From positions 1 to 49,646 of the forward strand of contig CADCCW010000021.1 in NCBI GenBank assembly GCA_902800055.1: a DNA stretch of 49,646 nucleotides, written 5' to 3'. The notes below the pieces were generated by a model, which had not been told where the DNA came from, ran no database searches, and saw only the letters and a list, made by a program, of their open reading frames with translations. The position numbers and the translations under genes were made by a program. This document shows, one piece after another, positions 32,433 to 41,820 of this stretch (positions are counted from its first letter, which is position 1; every line of letters starts with the position of its first letter). This DNA comes from an uncultured bacterium (GTDB lineage Bacteria; Verrucomicrobiota; Kiritimatiellia; RFP12; UBA1067).

Positions 32433-33791
32433 ATGGAAAGAATCAAGGACATATACCGGCCCGCGGAAGAGCGCAAAGGCGACTGGAAGGAGGTCGAAAC
32501 CCTCCTTCCAGACGCCGCCCTGAAGGAACAGACGTCGCGCTGCATGAACTGCGGCCAGCCGTTCTGCCACGCCTACGGCTGCCCGCTCGGCAACCTGGTG
32601 CCGGACCAGAACCGCGCCGTCGCCCAGGGCAACTGGCGGCTTGCCTACGAGCTCCTCTCGGAGCATTCCGACTTCCCGGAGTTCACTTCGCGCATCTGCC
32701 CCGCGCTCTGCGAGGCGTCGTGTGTGCACGGACTCGACGAGGAGGCGGTGATGATCCGCCAGTCCGAGAAGCGCATCATCGAGACGGCGTTTGCGAACGG
32801 CTGGGTGGTGCCGCGTCCGCCCGTCAAGGAAAACGGCAAGTCCGCCGCGGTGATCGGCGCGGGCCCCGCCGGTCTTTCCGCCGCGGTCACGCTTCGGCGC
32901 CGCGGATGGCGAGTCACCGTCTACGAACGGCGCGCGGACATCGGCGGGCTTCTCCGCTACGGCATCCCGTGCTTCAAGCTCGACAAGTCGCTCGTCTCCC
33001 GCCGCCGCAAGGTGCTCGAGGACGAGGGCATCCGCTTCGTGACCGGCTGCGAGGTCGGCCGCGACATCTCGGCGGAGTGGCTTGCGAAGGAAAACGATGC
33101 GGTCGTCGTCGCCATCGGCACCCCCGCCGCGCGCGACCTGAAGATCCCAGGGCGCGAACTTGCAGGCATCCACCTCGCCCTCGAGTATCTCGAAGGTCAG
33201 AACCGGTTCCTGACCGGCGAAATCGCCGCGACGCCGATTGACGCGAAGGGGAAGCGGGTGCTCGTGATCGGCGGCGGCGACACCGGGAGCGACTGCGTCG
33301 GCACGGCGATACGCCAGGGCGCGAAGTCGGTGACCCAGATCGAAATCATGCCGCGGCCGCCGGACGAGCGCGATCCGTCGACGCCTTGGCCGCTCTGGCC
33401 GTATATGCTCCGCACCAGCTCCAGCCACAAGGAAGGCTGCGAGCGGCGGTGGAACCTCAACTCGCTCAAGTTCACGGGTGAAGGCAAGGTCTCCGGCGTG
33501 GAGGTCGAGACCGTGGAATGGGAGTTTTCGCCCGAGGGCAGGCCGCTCAAGTTCAAGGCCGTCGACGGCTCCAAGGAGCTGATCAAGGCCGACCTCGTCT
33601 TTCTCGCGATGGGCTTTACGGGGGTGCCTAAGGACAATCCGATCGTTGCGCAGCTCGCCCTTGCGCAGACGCCGCGCACTGCGCTTGTCGCGGCACCAGA
33701 GCGCGGCATCTACTGCGTCGGCGACTGCGCTTCCGGCGCATCGCTAGTGGTTCGCGCCCTCGCCAGCGGAAAGGCAGTGCCGGCAGAATAG
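32433..33791 (+). CDS. gltD: Glutamate synthase small subunit
   Basis: 452-residue NADPH-dependent subunit feeding electrons to GltB. The N-terminal iron-sulfur cysteines lie in CMNCGQPFCHAYGCPLGN (about residues 36-53) with a later CPALC-EASC pair. The FAD-binding motif is AVIGAGPAGLSAAV (about residues 137-150) and the NADPH-binding motif is VLVIGGGDTGSDCVG (about residues 274-288). The C-terminal second FAD block reads GIYCVGDCASGASLVVRA. ATG 32433 (MERIKDIYRP) is preferred to an upstream TTG because it matches the family N-terminus. It is unusual that gltB and gltD, subunits of one enzyme, are in divergent operons. Confidence 0.94.
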   Translation: MERIKDIYRPAEERKGDWKEVETLLPDAALKEQTSRCMNCGQPFCHAYGCPLGNLVPDQNRAVAQGNWRLAYELLSEHSDFPEFTSRICPALCEASCVHGLDEEAVMIRQSEKRIIETAFANGWVVPRPPVKENGKSAAVIGAGPAGLSAAVTLRRRGWRVTVYERRADIGGLLRYGIPCFKLDKSLVSRRRKVLEDEGIRFVTGCEVGRDISAEWLAKENDAVVVAIGTPAARDLKIPGRELAGIHLALEYLEGQNRFLTGEIAATPIDAKGKRVLVIGGGDTGSDCVGTAIRQGAKSVTQIEIMPRPPDERDPSTPWPLWPYMLRTSSSHKEGCERRWNLNSLKFTGEGKVSGVEVETVEWEFSPEGRPLKFKAVDGSKELIKADLVFLAMGFTGVPKDNPIVAQLALAQTPRTALVAAPERGIYCVGDCASGASLVVRALASGKAVPAE

Positions 33792-33797
33792 CAAGCC

Positions 33798-35657
33798 ATG
33801 TCCGAGGAACTGAAACACGAATGCGCCGTGGCGATGGTGGTCCTGAGGAAGGCCACCGCCGGCGGCGTCGGCGACTTTGGCGGCACCAAGCTCTCGCTGC
33901 TCCTGGAAAAGCAGCACAACCGCGGACAGGACGGGGCGGGCGCGGCAATCATGAAAGACCATCCCGCCCCTGGCGAGGCGCCATACTGGATCGCCAAGTC
34001 CGCCTCGGCGACGCCGCTGGCGGACGTGCTGGCGGCGATAGGCAAACGGAACCGGAACGCCGCCGAAAGCCTGTTTGCGGGATCCGGTGTCGAAAGGATC
34101 TTCCTCGGTCATCTCCGCTACGCCACGTTCGGGAAAAACGACGTGGCGTTTTGCCATCCGTTCGTCCACGAGTCGAGCGAGCTTGCCCACACCCTGCTCC
34201 TTGCGGGCAACTTCAACCTCACCAACGCACCGGAGCTGTTCGAGGACTACAGCCGCCACGGATTCTTCCCGACCAGCAAGTCCGACGGTTACCTCATCTG
34301 CGAACTGATCGCGAAAGAACTTGAGAAATTGCTTTCGCGCGGCGAAAGCAACTTGTCCGCAGCACTCTCCTCCGCGCTCGCCAACGCCGACGGGGCGTGG
34401 ACGCTCTGCGGCATGACCGGCGACGGCTGGGCGTTTGCGACGCGCGACCCGCACGGCATCCGGCCTGGCTGGTATTACTTCGACGACGAGGTGGTGGCGG
34501 TAGCCAGCGAGCGCCCTGCGATCCAGGCCGCTTTCGACGTGCCGCCGGAGGCGGTGAAGGAGCTTCCGCCTGGCCAGACGCTTGTCGTCTCGCCGGAGGG
34601 CGAAGTGAAGTTTGAGCGTTTGGGCGAAGAGATATGTCCACCAACCACCAAACCACCAAACCACCAAACCACCAAACCACAACAGCGTAGCTGCACCTTC
34701 GAGCGCATCTACTTCTCCCGCGCCAACGACGCCGACATCCACCGCGAGCGCAAGGCGCTCGGCGCGGCGCTGGTGCCGCAGGTCCTCGCCGCGGCGGACG
34801 CGCCGATCGAGGACATCTTCTTCTCCTACATCCCCAACTCCGCCCGCATCGCCTTCCACGGGCTATTGGAAGAACTGATCAATGGAATTTTAACACAGAG
34901 GCACAGAGACACAAAGACACAGAGAGATAAATTGCTTCCGCGGTTTGGAGAGGTGGCGGTGAAGGACGCGAAGTTCCGCACCTTCATCGCCGACGCCGCG
35001 GCGCGGCGCGAGTTCTACAAGCACGTCTACGACGTCACATATGGGCTGGTGCGCCCCGGCCAGGACACTCTCGTGGTGCTGGACGACTCGATCGTCCGCG
35101 GCAACACGATGAAGAACGCGATCCTGCCGATGCTGGACCGACTGGGGCCGAAGCGGATCGTCGTCGCTTCCTCCGCACCGCCGATCCGCTATCCCGACTG
35201 CTATGGCATCGACATGTCCACCTTGGGAGAACTAGTTGCGTTCAAGGCGCTCGTGAATTTGTTGGATAGGGAAGAGGGAACAGGGAAGAGGGAACAGGGA
35301 ACAGGGAAGAGAGAAGAGAGGGAAATGGGGAACGGGGAACGGGTGTTGCACGAAGCGCTAGAGAAATCCTTACACGTTTCTTCATGTTCCGCACGGTTTA
35401 ACAATCCTCTTGCCAAGCTATATGCCCGCTTCACCGAAGAGGAGCACTGCGCGGAAATTGCACGGCTTCTGACGCCACCCGGCATGAAGGCGGAAGTCAA
35501 GGTCGTTTACCAAACCGTCGACAACCTTCGCCAATGCCTGAGCGGCGCAACCGGGGACTGGTACTTCACCGGAGACTACCCGACGACAGGAGGCTACAAG
35601 GTCCTGCATCAGGCGATCAAGAACTATCTTGACAAAAAAAATGAAAGATCTTACTAG
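33798..35657 (+). CDS. purF: Amidophosphoribosyltransferase, long form
   Basis: 619-residue PurF-like enzyme making phosphoribosylamine, the first step of purine synthesis. After the short propeptide MSEELKHE the Ntn nucleophile is Cys9 (ECAVAM). EKQHNRGQDGAG (about residues 35-46) is the glutaminase block. The phosphoribosyltransferase domain carries the PRPP loop TLVVLDDSIVRGNT (about residues 423-436). The length and N-terminus resemble the long PurF-like proteins I recall from Bacteroides, not the ~500-residue E. coli form. Three array-encoded inserts lie at about residues 280-295, 365-377 and 490-516; the first falls exactly at the junction of the two domains. It starts 6 bp after gltD. 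Confidence 0.9.
   Translation: MSEELKHECAVAMVVLRKATAGGVGDFGGTKLSLLLEKQHNRGQDGAGAAIMKDHPAPGEAPYWIAKSASATPLADVLAAIGKRNRNAAESLFAGSGVERIFLGHLRYATFGKNDVAFCHPFVHESSELAHTLLLAGNFNLTNAPELFEDYSRHGFFPTSKSDGYLICELIAKELEKLLSRGESNLSAALSSALANADGAWTLCGMTGDGWAFATRDPHGIRPGWYYFDDEVVAVASERPAIQAAFDVPPEAVKELPPGQTLVVSPEGEVKFERLGEEICPPTTKPPNHQTTKPQQRSCTFERIYFSRANDADIHRERKALGAALVPQVLAAADAPIEDIFFSYIPNSARIAFHGLLEELINGILTQRHRDTKTQRDKLLPRFGEVAVKDAKFRTFIADAAARREFYKHVYDVTYGLVRPGQDTLVVLDDSIVRGNTMKNAILPMLDRLGPKRIVVASSAPPIRYPDCYGIDMSTLGELVAFKALVNLLDREEGTGKREQGTGKREEREMGNGERVLHEALEKSLHVSSCSARFNNPLAKLYARFTEEEHCAEIARLLTPPGMKAEVKVVYQTVDNLRQCLSGATGDWYFTGDYPTTGGYKVLHQAIKNYLDKKNERSY
34637..34682. repeat. In-frame CCACCAAA octamer array in purF
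   Basis: Five to six CCACCAAA octamers encoding [16 protein letters not shown], between the glutaminase domain and CTFERIYFSR, the start of the phosphoribosyltransferase domain. The same family occurs in carB (41138-41174). Confidence 0.85.
34891..34927. repeat. In-frame CACAGAGA octamer array in purF
   Basis: TTAACACAGAGG followed by CACAGAGA/CACAAAGA octamers, encoding LTQRHRDTKTQRD. It is a single arm with no complementary arm. Confidence 0.85.
35267..35343. repeat. In-frame GGGAACA/GGGAAGA heptamer array in purF
   Basis: About ten heptamers encoding [16 protein letters not shown] then MGNGER, in the C-terminal region (about residues 490-516). A near-identical array lies in carA (36100-36172). 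Confidence 0.85.
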
Positions 35658-35664
35658 CTGAGCT

Positions 35665-36918
35665 ATGGCAATGAACTACGAGGAGAAATGGAAGAACGAG
35701 CGGGAACGGAAGGCGTTCCTCGCGCTGGACGACGGAGCCGTATTCCACGGCGTCGCGTTCGGCGCGAAGAAAGATGCGCTCGGCGAGGTCGTCTTCAACA
35801 CCGGGATGAGCGGCTACCAGGAGATCCTGACCGACCCCTCCTACGCCGGACAGTTCGTCACCCTCACCACCGCCGAAGTCGGCAACTACGGCATCAACCC
35901 CGAGGACGTCGAGTCCCGGGGACTTTTTCTGTCGGGGCTCGTCATCGGCGACCTCACTGAACCCAGCAACTGGCGCAGCGAAAAGAGCCTCGGCGAATAT
36001 CTCGCCGAGAACGGCGTACCGGGCATCTACGGCGTGGACACCCGGGCGCTGACGCTGCACATCCGCGAGCACGGTAACCGGAAGGCGTATTTGTGTGTTG
36101 GGGAAGAGGGAACAGGGAAGAGGGAACAGGGAACAGGGAAGAGGGAACAGGGAACAGGGAAGAGGGAAGAGGAGGCGATTGCGAAGGCTTGCGAATGGGA
36201 AGGGCTTGACGGACAAGACTATGCAGCGAAGGTTACTTGCGAGAAGGCGTATGAATTCCTGTCCGCAAAGGGAACCTTGCCCCACATCGTCTGCTACGAC
36301 TTCGGCGTCAAGCTGAACATCCTCCGGTCGCTTGCGTCATGGGCGAAGGTCACGGTCGTGCCGGCAAAGACGCCAGCCGAGGAAGTGCTTGCTCTGGCTC
36401 CCGACGGCGTGTTCCTCTCGAATGGCCCAGCCGACCCGGCTGCAGTCACATACGCCATCGAGAATATCAGAAAGTTGTTGGGGTTGGGGGTCTTAACACA
36501 GAGGCACAAAGACACAGAGACACAAAGTGAGAAGAGTCTCTGTGTTAGAAACATCCAGCCTATTCCTATGATGGGTATATGTTTGGGGCATCAGCTTCTC
36601 TCGCTTGCCTGCGGCGCGAAGACGGGCAGACTCAAGTTCGGCCACCACGGCTGCAACCATCCGGTAAAGAACCTGAAGACCGGCAAGGTGGAGATTACCA
36701 GCCAGAACCACAACTTCGCCGTCATCCCGGAGTCGGTGCCGGACTGCCTCGAAGTCACGCACGTCAACCTCAACGACGGGTCGATCGAGGGCGTCCGGCA
36801 CAAGACGCTCCCGGCGTTCTCGGTGCAGTACCATCCCGAGGCCTGCCCCGGTCCGCACGACTCCAACTACCTATTTAACCAATTCAAATCGATGATAAAA
36901 GCCGCAAAGAACGCATAG
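35665..36918 (+). CDS. carA: Carbamoyl-phosphate synthase small subunit
   Basis: 417-residue glutaminase subunit of carbamoyl-phosphate synthase, longer than the usual 360-390. The N-terminal domain includes [20 protein letters not shown]. The class I amidotransferase nucleophile is in [16 protein letters not shown] (Cys about residue 312), and the His-Glu pair in [11 protein letters not shown]. Two arrays add about 25 residues at 146-170, between the domains, and about 19 residues at 277-295, a few residues before the nucleophile strand. The last residues (AAKNA-stop) lie inside a third, fold-back repeat, which supplies the stop codon. ATG 35665 has a weak ribosome site; ATG 35671 is possible. 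It begins 7 bp after purF. Confidence 0.95.
   Translation: MAMNYEEKWKNERERKAFLALDDGAVFHGVAFGAKKDALGEVVFNTGMSGYQEILTDPSYAGQFVTLTTAEVGNYGINPEDVESRGLFLSGLVIGDLTEPSNWRSEKSLGEYLAENGVPGIYGVDTRALTLHIREHGNRKAYLCVGEEGTGKREQGTGKREQGTGKREEEAIAKACEWEGLDGQDYAAKVTCEKAYEFLSAKGTLPHIVCYDFGVKLNILRSLASWAKVTVVPAKTPAEEVLALAPDGVFLSNGPADPAAVTYAIENIRKLLGLGVLTQRHKDTETQSEKSLCVRNIQPIPMMGICLGHQLLSLACGAKTGRLKFGHHGCNHPVKNLKTGKVEITSQNHNFAVIPESVPDCLEVTHVNLNDGSIEGVRHKTLPAFSVQYHPEACPGPHDSNYLFNQFKSMIKAAKNA
36100..36172. repeat. In-frame GGGAACA/GGGAAGA heptamer array in carA
   Basis: About ten heptamers giving a 7-residue pattern, GTGKREQ repeated three times and ending GKREEEA. It lies between the N-terminal domain and the glutaminase domain. 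Confidence 0.85.
36492..36547. repeat. In-frame fold-back CACAGAGA element in carA
   Basis: TTAACACAGAG ... octamers ... AGTCTCTGTGTTA: the ends are complementary, so the element can fold. It encodes [19 protein letters not shown] in a loop that ends about 17 residues before the catalytic cysteine. Confidence 0.85.
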
Positions 36919-36955
36919 TACGCAAAGCCTTTGCGCTCTTTGCGTTCTCTGCGGC
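36901..36955. repeat. Fold-back GAACGCAAA element at the carA-pyrG junction
   Basis: GCCGCAAAGAACGCATAG and its downstream complement (ending CTCTGCGGC at 36955) form a long hairpin. The left arm encodes the CarA C-terminus and its TAG; the rest fills almost the whole 50-bp gap to pyrG. It may act as an intercistronic stem-loop. Confidence 0.85.
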
Positions 36956-36968
36956 AAAAACAACAGCC

Positions 36969-38609
36969 ATGAAAAAGCAAGTCAAATACGTGTTCATCAC
37001 CGGCGGCGTCGTGAGCTCGCTCGGCAAGGGAATCACCTCGGCTTCGCTCGCGCTGCTCCTCAAGTCGCGCGGCTACAAGGTCTTCATGCAGAAGCTCGAT
37101 CCGTACCTCAATGTCGACCCAGGCACGATGTCGCCCTACCAGCACGGCGAGGTGTTCGTGACCGACGACGGCGCGGAGACCGACCTCGACCTCGGCCACT
37201 ACGAGCGCTTCGCCGGCGTCACCTGCACCAAGGCGTCCAACTACACCTCGGGCCGCATCTACTCCGCCGTCCTCGCGCGCGAGCGCGCGGGCGGATACCT
37301 CGGAGGTACGGTGCAGGTCGTGCCGCACATCACCGACGAGATCAAGGCGGCGATCCATTCCGCCGGCGAGCACGACTGCGACATCGTCCTCTGCGAGATC
37401 GGAGGCGTCTCCGGCGACATCGAGTCGCTGCCGTTCCTCGAGGCGGCGCGGCAGTTCCGCTTCGAGGAGGGCATCGAGAACACCTGCTTCGTGCACCTGA
37501 CGCTCGTTCCCTACCTGAAGGCCGCAGGCGAGCTCAAGACCAAGCCGTCGCAGCACTCGGTGGGACAGCTCCGCAACATCGGCATCATCCCCGACATCCT
37601 CGTCTGCCGCACGGAGATGCCGATTCCCGAGGAGCACAAGCAAAAGCTGGCCCTCTTCTGCAACGTGAGGCCGGAGTGCGTGATCGAGGAGCAGGACGTG
37701 ACCGACTCGGTCTACGCAGTGCCGCGCGAACTCAGGAAGCAGGGACTCGACGAGCAGGTCCTGCGGCAGCTCCACCTCGACATCTGGCCGGTGAAGCACA
37801 CCGTCTGGGACACGCTCGTCCGGAAGGCGACGCAGCCGAAGAAGCACTGCCGCATCGCGCTCGTCGGCAAGTACATCGCCATCCGCGACGCCTACAAGTC
37901 GGTCCACGAGGCGCTGCAGCACGCCGGCATGGCGAACGACTGCAAGGTGGAGGTCGTGCCGATCGAAGCGGAAGAACTTGTAGCCGCAAAGAACGCAGAG
38001 AACGCAAAGAGCAGCAAAAAATTATCAAACATCGACGGCATTCTTGTGCCGGGCGGGTTCGGCTCGCGCGGCGTCGAGGGCAAGATCGCGGCGATCAGGT
38101 ACGCGCGCAAGCACAAGATACCATTCCTCGGCATCTGCCTCGGCATGCAGTGCACCGTCATCGAGTACGCCCGCGACGTCCTCTCCTGGGCTGACGCCAA
38201 CTCGACCGAGTTCGACGAGCACACGACGCATCCGGTCATCGACCTCATGGAGGAGCAGCGCGGCGTCACCCAGAAAGGCGGCACGATGCGCCTCGGCGCC
38301 TATCCCTGCGTCCTGAAGAAAGGTTCGCTGGCCGCAAAGCTATACGGCCAGGCGGAAATCTCCGAGCGCCACCGCCACCGCTACGAGCTCGCCTACGACA
38401 GCGAGGCGTGCGAGCGGCTCGAGGCGGCCGGGCTCAAGGTAAGCGGCCTTTCGCCCAACGGCAAGCTCGTGGAGATCGTCGAGCTGCCGTCGCACCCGTA
38501 CTTCATCGCCGGACAGTTCCACCCAGAGTTCAAGAGCCGCCCCACCGCCCCGCACCCGCTCTTCCTCGGCCTCGTCGCGGCGGCGCTGAAAGGCAAGAAG
38601 CAGAAATGA
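36969..38609 (+). CDS. pyrG: CTP synthase
   Basis: 546-residue enzyme making CTP from UTP and glutamine. The amidoligase N-terminus is [20 protein letters not shown] with its P-loop. The amidotransferase nucleophile is in [14 protein letters not shown] (Cys about residue 393), and the C-terminal His-Glu in [21 protein letters not shown] array encodes [10 protein letters not shown] (about residues 339-348) at the N-terminal edge of the glutaminase core, a few residues before [14 protein letters not shown] 36969 follows the fold-back repeat with little ribosome-site signal. The stop overlaps carB's ATG (ATGA 38606-38609). Confidence 0.96.
   Translation: MKKQVKYVFITGGVVSSLGKGITSASLALLLKSRGYKVFMQKLDPYLNVDPGTMSPYQHGEVFVTDDGAETDLDLGHYERFAGVTCTKASNYTSGRIYSAVLARERAGGYLGGTVQVVPHITDEIKAAIHSAGEHDCDIVLCEIGGVSGDIESLPFLEAARQFRFEEGIENTCFVHLTLVPYLKAAGELKTKPSQHSVGQLRNIGIIPDILVCRTEMPIPEEHKQKLALFCNVRPECVIEEQDVTDSVYAVPRELRKQGLDEQVLRQLHLDIWPVKHTVWDTLVRKATQPKKHCRIALVGKYIAIRDAYKSVHEALQHAGMANDCKVEVVPIEAEELVAAKNAENAKSSKKLSNIDGILVPGGFGSRGVEGKIAAIRYARKHKIPFLGICLGMQCTVIEYARDVLSWADANSTEFDEHTTHPVIDLMEEQRGVTQKGGTMRLGAYPCVLKKGSLAAKLYGQAEISERHRHRYELAYDSEACERLEAAGLKVSGLSPNGKLVEIVELPSHPYFIAGQFHPEFKSRPTAPHPLFLGLVAAALKGKKQK
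37983..38012. repeat. In-frame GAACGCAAA nonamer array in pyrG
   Basis: GCCGCAAAGAACGCAGAG followed by AACGCAAAGAG, single arm, encoding [10 protein letters not shown]. Confidence 0.85.
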
Positions 38610-41600
38610 AGCGCACGGACCTGAGGAAAATCCTTATCATCGGCTCGGGGCCGATCGTCATCGGCCAGGGCTGCGAGTTCGACTACTCGGGCTGCCAGGC
38701 CGTGAAGGCGCTGCGGCGCGAGGGATTCGAGATCGTCCTCGTGAACTCCAACCCGGCGACGGTGATGACCGACCCGGAGATGGCCGAGGCGACCTACATC
38801 GAGCCGCTGACCGTCGACTCCGTCGCCGCGATCATCCGTAAGGAGCGCCCGGACGCGCTGCTCCCGACGCTCGGCGGCCAAACCGCGCTCAACGTGGCGA
38901 CGGGGCTGGCGAAGTCCGGCGTCCTCGCGGAATGCGGCGTCGAGATGATCGGCGCCAACGCCGAGGCCATCGCGCGCGCCGAGGACCGCAACCTCTTCAA
39001 GGCCGCCATGTCGGAGCTCGGACTCGACATGCCGAAGTCGGGGAGCGCCCATTCGCCGGAGGAGGCGCAGCGGATCGCGGCGGAGATTGGCTCGTGGCCG
39101 CTCATCATCCGCCCCGGCTTCACCCTCGGCGGCACCGGCGGCGGCATCGCGCACGACGAGGGTGAGTTCCGCGAGATCGTCTCGCGCGGACTCGAGGCGT
39201 CGCTCAACCATGAGGTGCTGATCGAGGAGTCGCTCATCGGCTGGAAGGAATTCGAGATGGAGGTAATGCGCGACAAGGCGGGGAACGCCGTCATCGTCTG
39301 CTCCATCGAGAACATGGACCCGATGGGCGTCCATACCGGCGACTCGATCACCGTCGCGCCGATCCAGACGCTGACCGACCGCGAATACCAGGCGATGCGC
39401 GACGACTCCATCCGCGTCCTCGAGAAGATCGGCATCGAGACCGGCGGCTCCAACGTGCAGTGGGCGGTCAACCCGAAGACCGGCCGGCGCATCATCATCG
39501 AGATGAACCCGCGCGTCTCGCGCTCGTCCGCGCTCGCGTCGAAGGCGACGGGCTTCCCGATCGCCAAGATCGCCGCACTCCTCGCCGTCGGCTACACGCT
39601 CGACGAGCTCAAGAACGACATCACCCAGGTGACCCCGACCTGCTTCGAGCCCGCGCTCGACTACGTGGTCGTGAAAGTGCCGCGCTTCACCTTCGAGAAG
39701 TTCCCGGGCGCCGACAAGAGCCTCGGCACCCAGATGAAGTCCGTCGGCGAGGCAATGGCCATCGGCCGCACCTTCAAGCAGGCGTACCTGAAGGCGGTCA
39801 GGTCGCTGGAGGCGCCGCTCGCGGGACACGACGCCGCCGGCTTCGACCCGTGGTTCAAGCGCGAGCTCGACGAGATCGAGGCGTTCAGGAAGTATTTGGC
39901 CGCCAAGAACGCAAAGGGCGCAAAGCTGGATGAGGATTTGTTGCGCCAGGCGAAGGCGTTCGGCTTCAGCGACAAGGAGATTGCCGCGGCGATCGACACC
40001 GACGAGATTACGGTGCGGAAGAATCGCCTTGCCCTTGGCATCCGCCCCGAGTTCGGCGAGGTCGACACCTGCGCCGGCGAATTCGAGGCAAAAACACCGT
40101 ATTACTATTCATATTATTCGTTAGCCGCAGAGAACGCAGAGAACGCAAAGACAGAACGCCCTTTGCGCTCTTTGCGTACTTTGCGGCAAAAACATAAAAT
40201 CATGGTCCTCGGCGGGGGGCCAAACCGCATCGGCCAGGGAATCGAGTTCGACTGGTGCTGCTGCCACGCGGCTTTCGCGCTCCGCAAGATGGGCATCGAG
40301 GTGGTGATGGTCAACTCCAACCCCGAGACCGTCTCGACCGACTACGACACCTCCGACAGGCTCTACTTCGAGCCGCTAACCTTCGAGGACGTGATGGAGA
40401 TCTACGAGCGCGAGCGGTGCGACGGCGCGATCGTCCAGTTCGGCGGCCAGACCCCGCTCAACCTCGCCGAGCGCCTCGCCGAGGCCGGCGTGAACGTCCT
40501 CGGCACGTCGCCCCACGACATCGCGCTCGCCGAGGACCGCGACTTCTTCCGCGCCCTCGTCAACGAAGTGGGCGTGAAGCAGCCGCCGAGCGGAATCGCC
40601 CACTCCGTCGACGACGCCCTGAAGATCGCCGGGGAGATCGGCTATCCCGTCCTCGTGCGCCCGAGCTTCGTCCTCGGCGGACGCGGCATGGCGATCGTCT
40701 ACCACGAGGACCGGCTCCGTGAGTACGTCGAGGAGGCGGTCAAGATCTCGGAGGGCCGCCCCATCCTCATCGACAAGTTCCTCACCCACGCGATCGAGCT
40801 CGACGTGGACTGCGTCGCGGACGGCAAGACCTGCGTCGTCGGCGCGATCCTCGAGCACGTCGAGGCTGCGGGATGCCACTCCGGCGACGCCGCCGCGGTC
40901 ACGCCGCCGGTGTCGCTTGCGGCGGAGACGATCGCCGAGGTCGAGCGCATCGCGCGCACCTTCGCGGAGAAGCTCAACGTCTGCGGACTCATGAACATCC
41001 AGCTGGCAGTCAAGGACGGCGAGGTGTGGATGATCGAGGTGAACCCGCGCGCCTCGCGCACCGTGCCCTTTGTCTCAAAGGCTGTCGGCTGGTCGCTCGC
41101 CGGCACCGCCGCCAGGTGCATGGCCGGCGAGCGGCTACACACCCAACCACCTAACCACCAAACTACCAAACCATATTTCTGCGCCAAGGAGGCGGTGTTC
41201 CCGTTCGTGAAGTTCCCGGGCGCGGACATCACGCTGACGCCGGAGATGAAGTCGACCGGCGAGGTGATGGCGTTCGGCGCGGACGCGGCGACGGCCTACT
41301 ACAAGAGCCAGATCGCGGCGGGGAGCCCGCTGCCGCTGCCGGGCCAGGGCGGAATCGTCCTCTGCATCCGCGACGAAGACAAGGCCGAGGTCGTTGAGCT
41401 CGCCAAGACGCTGGATAAGCTCGGCTACGAGATCTGGGCGACCCGCGGCACTTCCACGGCGCTCTGGAAGGCCGGCATCGAGTCGAACGCCCTCTACAAG
41501 ATCCCGCTCGGCAGCCCCAACACGCTCGACCTCATCCGGCGCGGCAAGGTGAAGTGGATCGTCAACACGCGCGAGGACGGCGAGAGCGCCGCGCACGACA

Positions 41601-41755
41601 GCGTCAAGATTCGCACGGCCGCGACGCTCGCCGGAGTCCCGGTGACGACGACGCTCGCCGGCTTCGCCGAGGCGGTGCGCGGCATGGCGGCGACCGCCTC
41701 GTTGGAAGCCGTGCCGCCCCGCTCGCTGCAGGAGTGGCATTCGACCGTCAAGTAG
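38606..41755 (+). CDS. carB: Carbamoyl-phosphate synthase large subunit
   Basis: 1049-residue ATP-grasp enzyme with two homologous halves. The first half starts [24 protein letters not shown]; the second starts [15 protein letters not shown] (about residue 531). ATP-grasp features repeat in each half ([36 protein letters not shown]). The C-terminal allosteric/MGS domain ends near residue 1049; E. coli CarB is 1073. A longer upstream frame exists, but ATG 38606 overlaps the pyrG stop (ATGA). Arrays encode residues about 432-441, 505-529 and 845-857. By memory of the E. coli protein these replace variable loops and the linker between the halves and do not interrupt conserved motifs. Confidence 0.96.
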   Translation: MKRTDLRKILIIGSGPIVIGQGCEFDYSGCQAVKALRREGFEIVLVNSNPATVMTDPEMAEATYIEPLTVDSVAAIIRKERPDALLPTLGGQTALNVATGLAKSGVLAECGVEMIGANAEAIARAEDRNLFKAAMSELGLDMPKSGSAHSPEEAQRIAAEIGSWPLIIRPGFTLGGTGGGIAHDEGEFREIVSRGLEASLNHEVLIEESLIGWKEFEMEVMRDKAGNAVIVCSIENMDPMGVHTGDSITVAPIQTLTDREYQAMRDDSIRVLEKIGIETGGSNVQWAVNPKTGRRIIIEMNPRVSRSSALASKATGFPIAKIAALLAVGYTLDELKNDITQVTPTCFEPALDYVVVKVPRFTFEKFPGADKSLGTQMKSVGEAMAIGRTFKQAYLKAVRSLEAPLAGHDAAGFDPWFKRELDEIEAFRKYLAAKNAKGAKLDEDLLRQAKAFGFSDKEIAAAIDTDEITVRKNRLALGIRPEFGEVDTCAGEFEAKTPYYYSYYSLAAENAENAKTERPLRSLRTLRQKHKIMVLGGGPNRIGQGIEFDWCCCHAAFALRKMGIEVVMVNSNPETVSTDYDTSDRLYFEPLTFEDVMEIYERERCDGAIVQFGGQTPLNLAERLAEAGVNVLGTSPHDIALAEDRDFFRALVNEVGVKQPPSGIAHSVDDALKIAGEIGYPVLVRPSFVLGGRGMAIVYHEDRLREYVEEAVKISEGRPILIDKFLTHAIELDVDCVADGKTCVVGAILEHVEAAGCHSGDAAAVTPPVSLAAETIAEVERIARTFAEKLNVCGLMNIQLAVKDGEVWMIEVNPRASRTVPFVSKAVGWSLAGTAARCMAGERLHTQPPNHQTTKPYFCAKEAVFPFVKFPGADITLTPEMKSTGEVMAFGADAATAYYKSQIAAGSPLPLPGQGGIVLCIRDEDKAEVVELAKTLDKLGYEIWATRGTSTALWKAGIESNALYKIPLGSPNTLDLIRRGKVKWIVNTREDGESAAHDSVKIRTAATLAGVPVTTTLAGFAEAVRGMAATASLEAVPPRSLQEWHSTVK
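39899..39926. repeat. In-frame GAACGCAAA array in carB (first half)
   Basis: GCCGCCAAGAACGCAAAGG then GCGCAAAG, encoding [10 protein letters not shown] just before the oligomerisation-domain region ([13 protein letters not shown]). Confidence 0.8.
40120..40192. repeat. In-frame fold-back GAACGCAAA element in the carB linker
   Basis: Left arm 40124-40150 and right arm 40161-40187, each 27 nt and largely complementary around a 10-nt loop. The left arm encodes AAENAENAK, the right arm [11 protein letters not shown]. It forms the linker between the two halves of CarB, directly before [15 protein letters not shown]. Confidence 0.9.
41138..41174. repeat. In-frame CCACCAAA array in carB
   Basis: Octamers ACCCAACC/ACCTAACC/ACCAAACT encoding [13 protein letters not shown] in a loop after the MAGERL helix of the second half. 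Confidence 0.8.
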
Positions 41756-41777
41756 CCGGCCGCGGCGATGATTTTTA

Positions 41778-41786
41778 TGGTATAAT
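41778..41786 (+). promoter_or_regulatory. Extended -10 promoter of the coiled-coil protein/lpxC-like operon
   Basis: TGG-TATAAT-ATG (TATAAT 41781-41786). The start is near 41793 and the leader about 28 nt. A short GCCG-GCCG-CGGC hairpin and a five-T run after carB (about 41756-41776) may end carB transcription. Confidence 0.6.
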
Positions 41787-41820
41787 ATGCTCCATATTCC
41801 AACCACTGGAGCAGAAAAAC

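Noticed and set aside
35636..35657. Programmed frameshift at the run of eight A near the purF stop
   Set aside because: The frame is intact to the stop and carA starts 7 bp later with its own ATG; there is no stimulatory structure or meaningful alternative product.
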